Below are positions 1-7,934 of a stretch of 64,000 bases of DNA, piece by piece (position 1 is the first letter of the stretch; every line of letters starts with the position of its first letter). Under the pieces are notes generated by a model, which had not been told where the DNA came from, ran no database searches, and saw only the letters and a list, made by a program, of their open reading frames with translations. The DNA comes from Streptomyces cellulosae (GTDB lineage: Bacteria > Actinomycetota > Actinomycetes > Streptomycetales > Streptomycetaceae), in the NCBI RefSeq assembly GCF_000721105.1, contig NZ_JOEV01000008.1:62001-126000 (forward strand). Direction: 5' to 3'. The position numbers and the translations under genes are program-made.

Positions 1-317
1 CGGTCGCCCGGCGCATCGTCATCGACGGCCACCGCAGCCGGCAAGCCCGGCCGCAGGAGGTCGATCCGTCGCCGCTGGAGGTCATCCCCGCGGAGGACGA
101 GATCGACAAGGCGCTGTGGCTGATGACGTTGTCCGACGCGCTCGACGACCTGACCCCGGCCCACCGGGAGGTGCTCGTCGAGACGTACTTCAAGGGACGT
201 ACGGTGAATGAGGCGGCCGAGACCCTGGGGATACCCAGTGGCACGGTCCGCTCCAGGGTGTTCTATGCCCTGCGGTCGATGAAGCTGGCACTGGAGGAGC
301 GGGGGGTGACGGCGTGA
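1..317 (+). CDS. sigU: ECF sigma factor, C-terminal part (SigU-like), cut by window start
   Basis: The reading frame enters from the left edge (codons in phase with base 3) and ends at a TGA at 315-317. The visible 104 residues hold the end of sigma region 2 (VARRIVIDGHRSR), a linker and a full region 4 with its helix-turn-helix (TVNEAAETLGIPSGTVRSR), which reads the -35 element. It belongs to the small extracytoplasmic-function sigma factors that direct RNA polymerase to envelope or secretion stress promoters. The stop overlaps the start of the anti-sigma gene, so the two are translationally coupled. The SigU name rests on remembered gene order (sigU, anti-sigma, helicase, malic enzyme, hup, murA); the ECF assignment itself is firm. 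Confidence 0.85.
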   Translation, partial: VARRIVIDGHRSRQARPQEVDPSPLEVIPAEDEIDKALWLMTLSDALDDLTPAHREVLVETYFKGRTVNEAAETLGIPSGTVRSRVFYALRSMKLALEERGVTA

Positions 318-1150
318 TGAGTGTGTACGGGGGATCACAGGGATTCGGTACGGGTGGTACGGGTATGTCTGGCCCCATGATGGGATCTCCGGGTCCGAAC
401 GAACACGAGACCGTCGGCGCCTACGCCCTCGGCATCCTTGACGACGCCGAAGCCACCGCATTCGAGGCCCATCTCGCCACCTGCGAATGGTGCGCCCAGC
501 AGCTCGACGAGCTCGCCGGGATGGAGCCGATGCTGGCCGCCCTCGCGGACCTGCCGGGCTCCGGCACCCCCGCGATCGGCGAGTCGCTCTCCGCGAAGCC
601 CAGCCCCCGGCTGGCGACCAAGCTCGTCGACGAGGTCGCCGAGCGCCGGGCGCAGAAGCGCCGCCGCAGCTTCTACATGGTGGCGGCCGCTGCCGCGCTG
701 ATCATCGGCGGCCCCTTCGCCGCCATGGCGGTGACCGGCGACGACTCGGGCGGCGGTGGCGGCACCACCGGCCAGGTCCTCTCGGCGAACCCGGCCAAGG
801 ACCTCTTCGACAAGACGAAGGACAAGGTCTCGGGCGCGGACACCACGACGAAAGTCAGTGCGACCGTCGCCCTGCAGCAGAAGCTCTGGGGCACCAGCTC
901 GGTCCTCGAGCTCAAGGGTGTCAAGGGCCCGCTCAAGTGCTCCATGATCTTCGTGGGGAAGAACGGCGAGCGCGAGACGGCCTCTTCCTGGTCCGTCCCC
1001 GACTCGGGCTACGGCCTGCCGGACGCCACCGACGAACAGGCCAAGAACCCGCTCTACATCAACGGCGGGGTGTCGATGGACCTGAGCAAGGTCGATCACA
1101 TCGAGGTCATGACGTTCGAAGGCAAGAAGCTCGTCAGCGTCGACGTGTGA
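314..1150 (+). CDS. rsuA: Membrane-anchored zinc anti-sigma factor (RsuA-like)
   Basis: This 278-residue protein sequesters the sigma factor encoded just upstream. Residues about 28-75 form a ZAS zinc anti-sigma domain with the HxxxCxxC motif (H53, C57, C60 in AHLATCEWC). One transmembrane helix follows a basic stretch at about 118-140 (KRRRSFYMVAAAAALIIGG). The last 130 residues would lie outside the membrane and are probably the sensor domain. Two starts are possible, GTG 314 or ATG 317, both overlapping the sigma stop; coupling favours either. Such proteins release their sigma factor after proteolysis or a change in the outer domain. The link to SigU is by position. Confidence 0.85.
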   Translation: MMSVYGGSQGFGTGGTGMSGPMMGSPGPNEHETVGAYALGILDDAEATAFEAHLATCEWCAQQLDELAGMEPMLAALADLPGSGTPAIGESLSAKPSPRLATKLVDEVAERRAQKRRRSFYMVAAAAALIIGGPFAAMAVTGDDSGGGGGTTGQVLSANPAKDLFDKTKDKVSGADTTTKVSATVALQQKLWGTSSVLELKGVKGPLKCSMIFVGKNGERETASSWSVPDSGYGLPDATDEQAKNPLYINGGVSMDLSKVDHIEVMTFEGKKLVSVDV

Positions 1151-1177
1151 ATTCCCTGAGAGCGGACACATAGCTTC

Positions 1178-1234
1178 CCGGGCCCCCCTTCGCGTACGGT
1201 TGACGGCTGCCCAGCACGTCAGAAGGGGGCCCGG
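1178..1234 (+). promoter_or_regulatory. Stem that buries the helD ribosome-binding site
   Basis: Bases 1178-1191 (CCGGGCCCCCCTTC) are complementary to 1222-1234 (GAAGGGGGCCCGG), with one bulged C. The right arm contains the Shine-Dalgarno run and reaches the first base of the GTG start of the HelD gene, so folding would hide the ribosome-binding site. The 30-base loop holds TTGACG at 1200-1205. I infer a translational switch; the arms could also act as a weak terminator for the operon upstream. Confidence 0.4.
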
Positions 1235-3777
1235 TGGCCGCTCAGGCTCAGCAGGAAACCGCGGTTCACGACTCCGCACTGAAATCCGCCCAGGATTCTG
1301 TGCGGGAGCGCGAGATCAGCGTCGAACAGGAACACCTGAACCGGGTGTACCAGCGCCTCGAGGAGAAGATCCACGAGGCGGAGTTCCTCATGAACGACGC
1401 GGCCAAGCGGGGCCAGGTCGGCACGCCCGGCGCGCTCGCGGAGCGCGACGCCCAGGTCTTCCGGGCGGGTATCCATCTGAACAGGTTGAACAACGAGTTC
1501 GAGGACTTCCTCTTCGGCCGGATCGACCTGCTCCCCGGCAAGGACGGCAAGAAGGGACCCGACGGCGCCTACACCGCCGTGGAGCCCGCCGAGGGGGCGA
1601 TCCGCGAGGACAACACCGCCGACATCGCCGAGACCCTGCACATCGGCCGCATCGGAGTCCTCGACTCCGACTACACACCGCTGGTCATCGACTGGCGGGC
1701 CCCGGCGGCCGCCCCGTTCTACCGCTCCACCCCGGTCGATCCGGGCCGCGTCGTACGCCGCCGCGTGATCCGCTCCAAGGGCCGCAAGGTACTCGGCGTC
1801 GAGGACGACCTGATGCGTCCCGAGCTCAAGGCCCTCCTCGACGGCCACGACCTCCCGGTCATCGGCGACGGCGCCCTGATGGCCGCCCTCGGCCAGGCCC
1901 GCACCCACACCATGCGGGACATCGTCGCCTCCATCCAGGCCGAGCAGGACATGGTCATCCGCGCCCCCGCCGCCTCCGTGACGTACGTCGAGGGCGGACC
2001 CGGCACCGGCAAGACGGCCGTCGCCCTGCACCGGGCCGCCTATCTGCTCTACCAGGACCGCCGCCGGTACGCGGGCGGCATCCTGATCGTTTCCCCGACC
2101 CCGCTGCTGGTGGCGTACACCGAGGGCGTGCTGCCCTCCCTCGGCGAGGAGGGCCAGGTCGCCATCCGAGCCATCGGCTCCCTGGTCGACGGCGCCGAGG
2201 CCACGCTGTACGACTCCCCGGCCACCGCCCGCGCCAAGGGCTCGTACCGCATGCTGAGGGTGCTGCGGAAGGCGGCCCGCGGAGCCCTGGAGACGGGCGC
2301 CGGCCCGCGCCCGGGTCCCTCCGGCCGACCAGCCCCCGGCCGGCCTGCCTCCGGCCGGCTCGCCTTCGGTCAACTCGCCTTCGGCGACGAGGGAGACGAG
2401 AGCGACGAGGGCCACCAGGGCAGTGTGAACGGTGAGGGCGCCGTCAACGGTGAGGCAAGCCATGACGCCCGTACGGCGCCGCAGGCCCCCGCCGGCCCCC
2501 CGACCCGCCTCAGGGTCGTCGCCTTCGGGCGGCGGCTGGAGCTGGAGGCCGCCGAGCTGGACCGCATCCGGCAGAGCGCCCTCGGCGGCACCGCCCCCGT
2601 GAACCTCCTGCGCCCGCGCGCCCGCAAGCTGCTCCTGGACGCCCTGTGGGCGCACTCCGGCGCGGCCGGCCGGCACACCGACCCGGAGCTGGCCGCCGAG
2701 CTGCGCTCCTCCTTCGACGAGGACGTCAGCTCCGAGGACAGCTTCATCGAGTTCCTCGACGCCTGGTGGCCGGAGCTGACCCCGAGGGCCGTCCTGGACG
2801 CCATGGCCGACGAGCGGCGCCTGGGCCGCTGGGCCCGCCGGATCCTCAACCCCGGCGAGGTCCGCAAGGTCGCCCGCTCGCTGCGCCGCGAGGGCCTGTC
2901 CGTGCACGACATCGCGTTGCTCGACGAGCTCCAGGCGATCCTCGGCGCCCCGGCCCGGCCCCGCCGCAAGCGTGAGGCGGACCCGCTGGACCAGCTCACC
3001 GGCCTGGAGGAGCTGATGCCGGTGCGCGAGGAGACCCAGCGCGAGCGGGCCGAGCGGCTCGCCCAGGAGCGCACCGAGTACGCGCACGTCATCGTCGACG
3101 AGGCCCAGGACGTCACCCCGATGCAGTGGCGCATGATCGGCCGCCGGGGCCGGCACGCCACCTGGACGGTCGTCGGCGACCCGGCCCAGTCCTCCTGGTC
3201 CGACCCCGACGAGGCCGCCGAGGCCCGCGACGAGGCCCTCGGCACCCGCCCGCGCCGCCGCTTCCGGCTCACGGTCAACTACCGCAACCCGGCCGAGATC
3301 GCCGAGCTCGCCGCGAAGGTACTGGCGCTCGCCATGCCGGGCTCCCCCTCCCCGTCGGCGGTGCGCTCCACCGGCGTACAGCCGCGTTTCGTGGCGACGG
3401 ACAAGGGACAGGGCGCGGGACACGGCGTTGTCGTCCGGGACTCCCTCGCCGAGACGGTCCGCGCCGAGGCCGCACTCCTGCTCGACCGTGTGGACGGCAC
3501 GGTCGGTGTCGTCGTCGCCATGAACCGCCGCGAGGAGGCCAGGCGCTGGCTGGCCGGACTCGGCGACCGGGTGGTGGCCCTCGGCAGCCTGGAGGCCAAG
3601 GGCCTGGAGTACGACGCGACGGTGGTCGTCTCCCCGGCGGAGATCGCGGACGAGTCACCGGCCGGCCTGCGGGTGCTGTACGTGGCCCTGACCCGGGCGA
3701 CGCAGCAGCTCACGGTGGTGTCGGGGGAGCGGGACGCACCGGACGCGAACGGGGTGCCGGACCTGCTGCGGGACTGA
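1234..3777 (+). CDS. helD: HelD-like RNA polymerase-associated ATPase
   Basis: An 847-residue superfamily 1 (UvrD-like) ATPase. The N-terminal 100 residues are charged and helical, as in the HelD coiled coil that enters the polymerase secondary channel. Walker A (GGPGTGKT) is near residue 254. The later helicase motifs follow: VIVDEAQD near 620, VNYRNP near 684 and the final VALTRATQQ near 812. HelD proteins strip stalled polymerase from DNA and recycle it. Residues about 352-425 are a low-complexity Gly/Pro then Asp/Glu-rich insert that looks recently expanded. The GTG start has AGAAGGGGG upstream. It follows the sigma/anti-sigma pair by 83 bp. The helicase-like class is certain; the RNA polymerase role comes from the family. 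Confidence 0.85.
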   Translation: MAAQAQQETAVHDSALKSAQDSVREREISVEQEHLNRVYQRLEEKIHEAEFLMNDAAKRGQVGTPGALAERDAQVFRAGIHLNRLNNEFEDFLFGRIDLLPGKDGKKGPDGAYTAVEPAEGAIREDNTADIAETLHIGRIGVLDSDYTPLVIDWRAPAAAPFYRSTPVDPGRVVRRRVIRSKGRKVLGVEDDLMRPELKALLDGHDLPVIGDGALMAALGQARTHTMRDIVASIQAEQDMVIRAPAASVTYVEGGPGTGKTAVALHRAAYLLYQDRRRYAGGILIVSPTPLLVAYTEGVLPSLGEEGQVAIRAIGSLVDGAEATLYDSPATARAKGSYRMLRVLRKAARGALETGAGPRPGPSGRPAPGRPASGRLAFGQLAFGDEGDESDEGHQGSVNGEGAVNGEASHDARTAPQAPAGPPTRLRVVAFGRRLELEAAELDRIRQSALGGTAPVNLLRPRARKLLLDALWAHSGAAGRHTDPELAAELRSSFDEDVSSEDSFIEFLDAWWPELTPRAVLDAMADERRLGRWARRILNPGEVRKVARSLRREGLSVHDIALLDELQAILGAPARPRRKREADPLDQLTGLEELMPVREETQRERAERLAQERTEYAHVIVDEAQDVTPMQWRMIGRRGRHATWTVVGDPAQSSWSDPDEAAEARDEALGTRPRRRFRLTVNYRNPAEIAELAAKVLALAMPGSPSPSAVRSTGVQPRFVATDKGQGAGHGVVVRDSLAETVRAEAALLLDRVDGTVGVVVAMNRREEARRWLAGLGDRVVALGSLEAKGLEYDATVVVSPAEIADESPAGLRVLYVALTRATQQLTVVSGERDAPDANGVPDLLRD

Positions 3778-3832
3778 TTCCTGTGAACTCCCCGGACGGG
3801 AATGGCCTTCGGGCATCCGTTTGTTAGCCTGG

Positions 3833-3975
3833 ATGTGGCACCGGCCCGATCCAAGCCCCCGGGCCCAACCTTCGTCGCTACGAGCGACCACTTGCCGCGA
3901 GGCGAGCATGGCGGGTCGGTGTCATCAGCGTTCGAGAGGCCCACGTCACCCTGTGACGTGGGCCTCTCTTCTTGG
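3833..3975 (+). ncRNA. Candidate small RNA between helD and the malic enzyme gene
   Basis: The 309-bp gap 3778-4086 has no convincing ORF. Bases 3823-3828 (TTAGCC) could be a -10 element. From about 3833 the sequence can fold repeatedly, for example GTCGC-tacga-GCGAC at 3874-3888, and it ends in a 16-bp perfect stem followed by a pyrimidine-rich T tract. A short transcript with its own terminator fits this, but it could also be the 3' end of the helD message. No known RNA family was recognised. Confidence 0.35.
3934..3973 (+). terminator. Strong intrinsic terminator
   Basis: GAGAGGCCCACGTCAC at 3934-3949 pairs perfectly with GTGACGTGGGCCTCTC at 3953-3968 around a CCT loop, followed by TTCTT. 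A 16-bp perfect stem is unusually strong. It ends either the helD transcript or a small RNA. Confidence 0.8.
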
Positions 3976-3980
3976 TCTGC

Positions 3981-3999
3981 TGCGAACAAAAGGTTCGCA
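3981..3999. promoter_or_regulatory. Inverted repeat upstream of the malic enzyme gene
   Basis: TGCGAAC (3981-3987) and GTTCGCA (3993-3999) are perfect 7-bp arms around AAAAG, 88 bp before the malic enzyme start. It may be an operator or a small hairpin; no regulator is identified. Confidence 0.3.
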
Positions 4000-4086
4000 A
4001 TCCCACCCGGCTAACGCCTACTCGGCGGTAGGTGCGACGATCGGACCGCATCCAGCGTCACACGGTGAAAGCAGAGGAAGTCGGCC

Positions 4087-5502
4087 ATGGCAACGGCGCC
4101 CAGCGTCTCCTACTCGATGACGGTCCGGCTGGAGGTGCCCGCGAGCGGAACCGCGGTCTCCCAGCTCACCGGAGCCGTCGAGTCCCACGGAGGCTCGGTC
4201 ACCGGCCTCGACGTCACTGCTTCCGGACACGAGAAGCTCCGGATCGACGTCACCATCGCGGCCACCTCCACCGCGCACGCCGACGAGATCGTCGAGCAGC
4301 TGCGCGGCATCGAGGGCGTCACGCTCGGCAAGGTCTCCGACCGTACGTTCCTCATGCACCTCGGCGGCAAGATCGAGATGCAGTCCAAGCACCCCATCCG
4401 CAACCGTGACGATCTCTCGATGATCTACACGCCGGGTGTCGCCCGCGTCTGCATGGCCATCGCCGAGAACCCCGAGGACGCCCGCCGCCTCACCATCAAG
4501 CGCAACTCCGTTGCGGTCGTGACGGACGGCTCGGCCGTGCTGGGCCTCGGCAACATCGGCCCGAAGGCCGCGCTGCCGGTCATGGAGGGCAAGGCGGCCC
4601 TCTTCAAGCGGTTCGCCGGCATCGACGCCTGGCCGCTGTGCCTGGACACCCAGGACACCGACGCGATCGTCGAGATCGTCAAGGCGATCGCCCCCGGGTT
4701 CGCCGGCATCAACCTCGAGGACATCTCCGCCCCGCGCTGCTTCGAGATCGAGGCGCGGCTGCGCGAGGCCCTCGACATCCCCGTCTTCCACGACGACCAG
4801 CACGGCACGGCGATCGTCGTCCTGGCCGCGCTCACCAACGCACTTCGCGTGGCGGGCAAGGCAATTGAGAACATCCGGGTCGTCATGTCCGGCGCCGGCG
4901 CGGCCGGTACGGCCATCCTCAAGCTGCTGATCGCGGCGGGCGTGAAGAACGCCGTCGTCGCCGACATCCACGGCGTCGTGCACGCCGGCCGCGAGGACCT
5001 CGTCGACGCCGCCCCCGGCTCGGCGCTGCGCTGGATCGCCGACAACACCAACCCCGAGAGTCTCACGGGCACGTTGAAGGAGGCCGTGCGCGGCGCGGAC
5101 GTCTTCATCGGTGTCTCGGCCCCGAACGTGCTCGACGGTGACGACGTGGCCGCGATGGCCGACGACGCCATCGTCTTCGCGCTCGCGAATCCGGACCCCG
5201 AGGTGGACCCGGCAATCGCCCGCCAGACGGCGGCGGTTGTGGCCACCGGCCGCTCCGACTTCCCGAACCAGATCAACAACGTGCTGGTCTTCCCGGGCGT
5301 CTTCCGCGGTCTGCTGGACGCGCAGTCCCGCACGGTCAACACCGAGATGATGATCGCCGCCGCGCAGGCGCTGGCCGACGTGGTGACCGAGGACGAGCTG
5401 AACGCGAACTACATCGTCCCGAGCGTCTTCAACGAGAAGGTCGCGGGCGCGGTCGCGGGGGCCGTGCGGGAAGCCGCGAAAGCGGCAGGCGTAGCCTCGT
5501 AG
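4087..5502 (+). CDS. maeA: NAD-dependent malic enzyme with N-terminal ACT domain
   Basis: A 471-residue oxidoreductase that decarboxylates malate to pyruvate, linking the TCA cycle to gluconeogenesis and storage metabolism. Residues 8-85 form an ACT-type ligand-binding domain (YSMTVRLEVPASGTAVSQL), which suggests amino-acid or metabolite control. The malic core follows: YTPGVARVC near 117, the Lys/Asp catalytic region around LGNIGPKAALPVMEGK near 155-170, FHDDQHGTA near 236, and a Rossmann nucleotide fold beginning MSGAGAAGTA near 267. The ATG start has a GAGGAAG box. It stands alone, with a terminator at 5561. The S. coelicolor equivalent is remembered as the NAD-preferring form; cofactor choice is not proved here. 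Confidence 0.9.
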   Translation: MATAPSVSYSMTVRLEVPASGTAVSQLTGAVESHGGSVTGLDVTASGHEKLRIDVTIAATSTAHADEIVEQLRGIEGVTLGKVSDRTFLMHLGGKIEMQSKHPIRNRDDLSMIYTPGVARVCMAIAENPEDARRLTIKRNSVAVVTDGSAVLGLGNIGPKAALPVMEGKAALFKRFAGIDAWPLCLDTQDTDAIVEIVKAIAPGFAGINLEDISAPRCFEIEARLREALDIPVFHDDQHGTAIVVLAALTNALRVAGKAIENIRVVMSGAGAAGTAILKLLIAAGVKNAVVADIHGVVHAGREDLVDAAPGSALRWIADNTNPESLTGTLKEAVRGADVFIGVSAPNVLDGDDVAAMADDAIVFALANPDPEVDPAIARQTAAVVATGRSDFPNQINNVLVFPGVFRGLLDAQSRTVNTEMMIAAAQALADVVTEDELNANYIVPSVFNEKVAGAVAGAVREAAKAAGVAS

Positions 5503-5560
5503 GAGGCTGTGAGGATTACCACGGCGGGCTTGATGTCGGCGCGTCGTGGAACCCGGGGTC

Positions 5561-5598
5561 CTTGGCCGCCGTTTATCGTGGCGGCCAAGCTCGGGCCC
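5561..5598 (+). terminator. Terminator after malic enzyme
   Basis: CTTGGCCGCC (5561-5570) and GGCGGCCAAG (5580-5589) form a perfect 10-bp stem with a 9-base loop, 58 bp after the malic enzyme stop, followed by a weak T-rich run near 5599. Confidence 0.65.
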
Positions 5599-5777
5599 TC
5601 TTTTCGTGTGACCCCGTCGGGTGTTCTCACGACTTCCACGGGTGCCGGATTGGCTTTCCCGCCGCAGGTAGGGGCAGGATGCGTCCCTGGGCGCGAGGGC
5701 ATCGGCTTCACAGCGCCCAACATGCGGCTCCGCCGCGTGGCACGCCTCAATGGCAAGAAGAACACGGGAGTAACAAC

Positions 5778-6059
5778 ATGAACCGCAGTGAGCTGGTGGC
5801 CGCGCTGGCCGACCGCGCCGAGGTGACCCGCAAGGACGCCGACGCCGTTCTGGCCGCGTTCGCCGAGACCGTCGGCGAGATCGTCGCCAAGGGCGACGAG
5901 AAGGTCACCATCCCCGGCTTCCTGACCTTCGAGCGCACCCACCGTGCCGCTCGTACCGCGCGCAACCCGCAGACCGGTGACCCGATCCAGATCCCGGCCG
6001 GCTACAGCGTCAAGGTCTCCGCGGGCAGCAAGCTCAAGGAAGCCGCCAAGGGCAAGTAA
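5778..6059 (+). CDS. hupA: DNA-binding protein HU
   Basis: A 93-residue HU nucleoid protein. It starts with the typical MNRSELVAALADRAEVTRKDADAVLAAF and carries the DNA-bending arm with TGDPIQIPAGYSVKVSAGSKLKEA at the end. HU dimers wrap and bend DNA and compact the chromosome. The frame stays open upstream to 5562, but the family length and the match at MNRSEL place the start at ATG 5778, preceded by GGGAGTAAC. This is the short HU type without the lysine-rich histone-like tail of the second streptomycete HU. It is monocistronic, with a terminator at 6107-6141. Confidence 0.95.
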   Translation: MNRSELVAALADRAEVTRKDADAVLAAFAETVGEIVAKGDEKVTIPGFLTFERTHRAARTARNPQTGDPIQIPAGYSVKVSAGSKLKEAAKGK

Positions 6060-6106
6060 GCCTTCACGTACGCGACGGGACCTGCGTACGAGGCTCAGCA
6101 ACGCGA

Positions 6107-6141
6107 ATGGGGCGGCCACCCGGTGAGGGTGGCCGCCCCAT
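6107..6141 (+). terminator. Terminator after hupA
   Basis: ATGGGGCGGCCACC (6107-6120) pairs with GGTGGCCGCCCCAT (6128-6141): a 14-bp perfect stem with a 7-base loop, 47 bp after the HU stop codon. There is no clear T tract, as is common in Streptomyces. Confidence 0.75.
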
Positions 6142-6205
6142 CGTCGTGGGCGAAGAGCCTGTCGCCAAAGGGCTGGTTCGGCGAGGCGGGAGACGAGGCG
6201 CGGGA

Positions 6206-6263
6206 TCAGCCGAGGCCCTTGCCGGGCAACTCGACCTTCGCGCCCGCCTGGACCGACTTCTCC
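6206..6263 (-). pseudogene. Degenerate duplicate of the murA 3' end
   Basis: Bases 6206-6263 repeat 6343-6400 at an offset of 137 bp with few changes. On the minus strand the copy reads AGAKVELPGKGLG then stop, against GAKVELPGKALG then stop in murA. It covers only about 19 codons and is not linked to a start of its own, so it is a relic. The flanks also match (GGTTCGGCGAGG before each copy), so a short segment was duplicated in tandem and has since decayed. Confidence 0.75.
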
Positions 6264-6276
6264 TTGCTGTGTCCAA

Positions 6277-6294
6277 CCGGGGGCCGGCCCCCGG
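6277..6294 (-). terminator. GC-rich palindrome downstream of murA
   Basis: CCGGGGGCCGGCCCCCGG is an 18-bp perfect palindrome 49-66 bp beyond the murA stop on its strand, and further complementary GC runs follow. It probably serves as the murA terminator, though it lacks a T tract. Confidence 0.4.
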
Positions 6295-6342
6295 GCCCCC
6301 GGCCCGGAGCGGCGTGCCCCGGGCCGGTTCGGCGAGGTGGGA

Positions 6343-7689
6343 TCAGCCGAGGGCCTTGCCGGGCAGCTCGACCTTCGCGCCCAGCTCGACCAGCTTCTCC
6401 ATGAAGTTCTCGTAGCCGCGGTTGATCAGCTCGATGCCGTGGACGCGGGAGGTGCCCTGGGCCGCGAGGGCGGCGATCAGGTAGGAGAAGCCGCCGCGGA
6501 GGTCGGGGATGACCAGGTCGGCGCCCTGGAGCTTGGTGGGGCCCGACACGACCGCGGAGTGCAGGAAGTTGCGCTGGCCGAAGCGGCAGTTCGAGCCGCC
6601 CAGGCACTCGCGGTAGAGCTGGATGTGCGCGCCCATCTGGTTGAGCGCGGAGGTGAAGCCGAGGCGGGACTCGTACACCGTCTCGTGGATGATGGACAGC
6701 CCCGTCGCCTGGGTGAGGGCGACGACCAGCGGCTGCTGCCAGTCCGTCTGGAAGCCGGGGTGCACGTCCGTTTCGAGGGCGATGGACTTCAACTGGCCGC
6801 CGGGGTGCCAGAAGCGGATGCCCTCGTCGTCGATGCGGAAGGCACCGCCCACCTTCCGGTAGGTGTTGAGGAACGTCATCATCGAGCGCTGCTGGGCGCC
6901 CTTGACGTAGATGTTGCCCTCGGTCGCCAGCGCCGCGGACGCCCAGGAGGCGGCCTCCAGGCGGTCCGGCAGGGCGCGGTGGTCGTAGCCGCCGAGATGG
7001 TCCACACCGGTGACGCGGATGGTGCGGTCGGTGTCCATCGCGATGATGGCGCCCATCTTCTGCAGGACGCAGATGAGGTCCTCGATCTCCGGCTCCACGG
7101 CCGCGTTCGAGAGTTCGGTGACGCCCTCGGCGAGGACCGCCGTCAGCAGGACCTGCTCGGTCGCGCCGACGGACGGGTACGGCAGCCGGATCTTGGTGCC
7201 CCGCAGTCGCTGCGGCGCCTCCAGGTACTGGCCGTCCGCCCGCTTCTCGATCCGCGCGCCGAACTGCCTCAGTACCTCGAAGTGGAAGTCGATCGGCCGG
7301 CCGCCGATGTCGCAGCCGCCGAGACCGGGGATGAACGCGTGCCCCAGGCGGTGCAGCAGCGGGCCGCAGAAGAGGATCGGGATGCGCGACGAGCCCGCGT
7401 GGGCGTCGATGTCGGCGACGTTCGCGCTCTCCACGTGGGAGGGATCCATCACCAGCTCGCCCGGTTCCTCACCCGGACGGACCGTCACGCCGTGCAGTTG
7501 CAGCAGACCGCGTACGACCCGCACGTCACGGATGTCCGGAACGTTGCGCAGTCGACTCGGCTCACTGCCGAGCAGGGCGGCGACCATGGCCTTCGGTACG
7601 AGGTTCTTCGCACCGCGGACCCGGATCTCGCCTTCCAGCGGCGTTCCGCCGTGGACAAGCAGTACGTCGTCATTGCCGTTGACGGTCAT
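6343..7689 (-). CDS. murA: UDP-N-acetylglucosamine 1-carboxyvinyltransferase
   Basis: The 448-residue EPSP-synthase-fold enzyme adds enolpyruvate from PEP to UDP-GlcNAc, the first committed step of peptidoglycan precursor synthesis in the cytoplasm. The substrate-binding Lys-Asn pair is in RGAKNLVPK (K28, N29). The catalytic cysteine loop is GLGGCDIGGRP (C126), so the protein carries the fosfomycin-sensitive Cys rather than the Asp of mycobacteria. Length matches the family. The ATG at 7689 faces the YqgE gene across 245 bp. The 3' end has a degenerate duplicate 137 bp further on. Confidence 0.95.
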   Translation of the reverse strand: MTVNGNDDVLLVHGGTPLEGEIRVRGAKNLVPKAMVAALLGSEPSRLRNVPDIRDVRVVRGLLQLHGVTVRPGEEPGELVMDPSHVESANVADIDAHAGSSRIPILFCGPLLHRLGHAFIPGLGGCDIGGRPIDFHFEVLRQFGARIEKRADGQYLEAPQRLRGTKIRLPYPSVGATEQVLLTAVLAEGVTELSNAAVEPEIEDLICVLQKMGAIIAMDTDRTIRVTGVDHLGGYDHRALPDRLEAASWASAALATEGNIYVKGAQQRSMMTFLNTYRKVGGAFRIDDEGIRFWHPGGQLKSIALETDVHPGFQTDWQQPLVVALTQATGLSIIHETVYESRLGFTSALNQMGAHIQLYRECLGGSNCRFGQRNFLHSAVVSGPTKLQGADLVIPDLRGGFSYLIAALAAQGTSRVHGIELINRGYENFMEKLVELGAKVELPGKALG

Positions 7690-7934
7690 GTATCTCGCGT
7701 TCCGATGAGTGGGGCAGGGGCACAGGAGGGAAAGGGTAATCGCCGCCCACCCCCCTTCTGTAAGCCCGAGGCCGCTCCATCTCCGTCATAGGTCTGTCAC
7801 AACACGAACGGTTCCGCGCCGGGCACATGCGGTCACCGGTGTGATCCGTGCGCACGGAGCGCACCCATCTGCCCTGAGCTGCGTTCACCGCGGTAGTGGC
7901 ATTGGCTCCCCGCGCGCGGGGAAGATGCGGGATC

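Noticed and set aside
335..3423. Long minus-strand open frames opposite the anti-sigma and HelD genes
   Set aside because: They have no recognisable domains, are Arg/Gly/Ala-rich, and their codon pattern is the complement of well-supported genes. This is typical of GC-rich shadow frames.
3833..3975. Known 6C RNA or other named actinobacterial RNA
   Set aside because: No pair of hairpin loops with six or more C bases is present, and no other named RNA signature was recognised, so the element is left unnamed.
5509..5781. 90-codon frame before hupA
   Set aside because: It overlaps the malic enzyme terminator stem, has no ribosome-binding site and runs into the hupA start. No family signature.
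6337..7791. 484-codon plus-strand frame opposite murA
   Set aside because: It is a shadow of murA, with no domain and overlapping the murA start.
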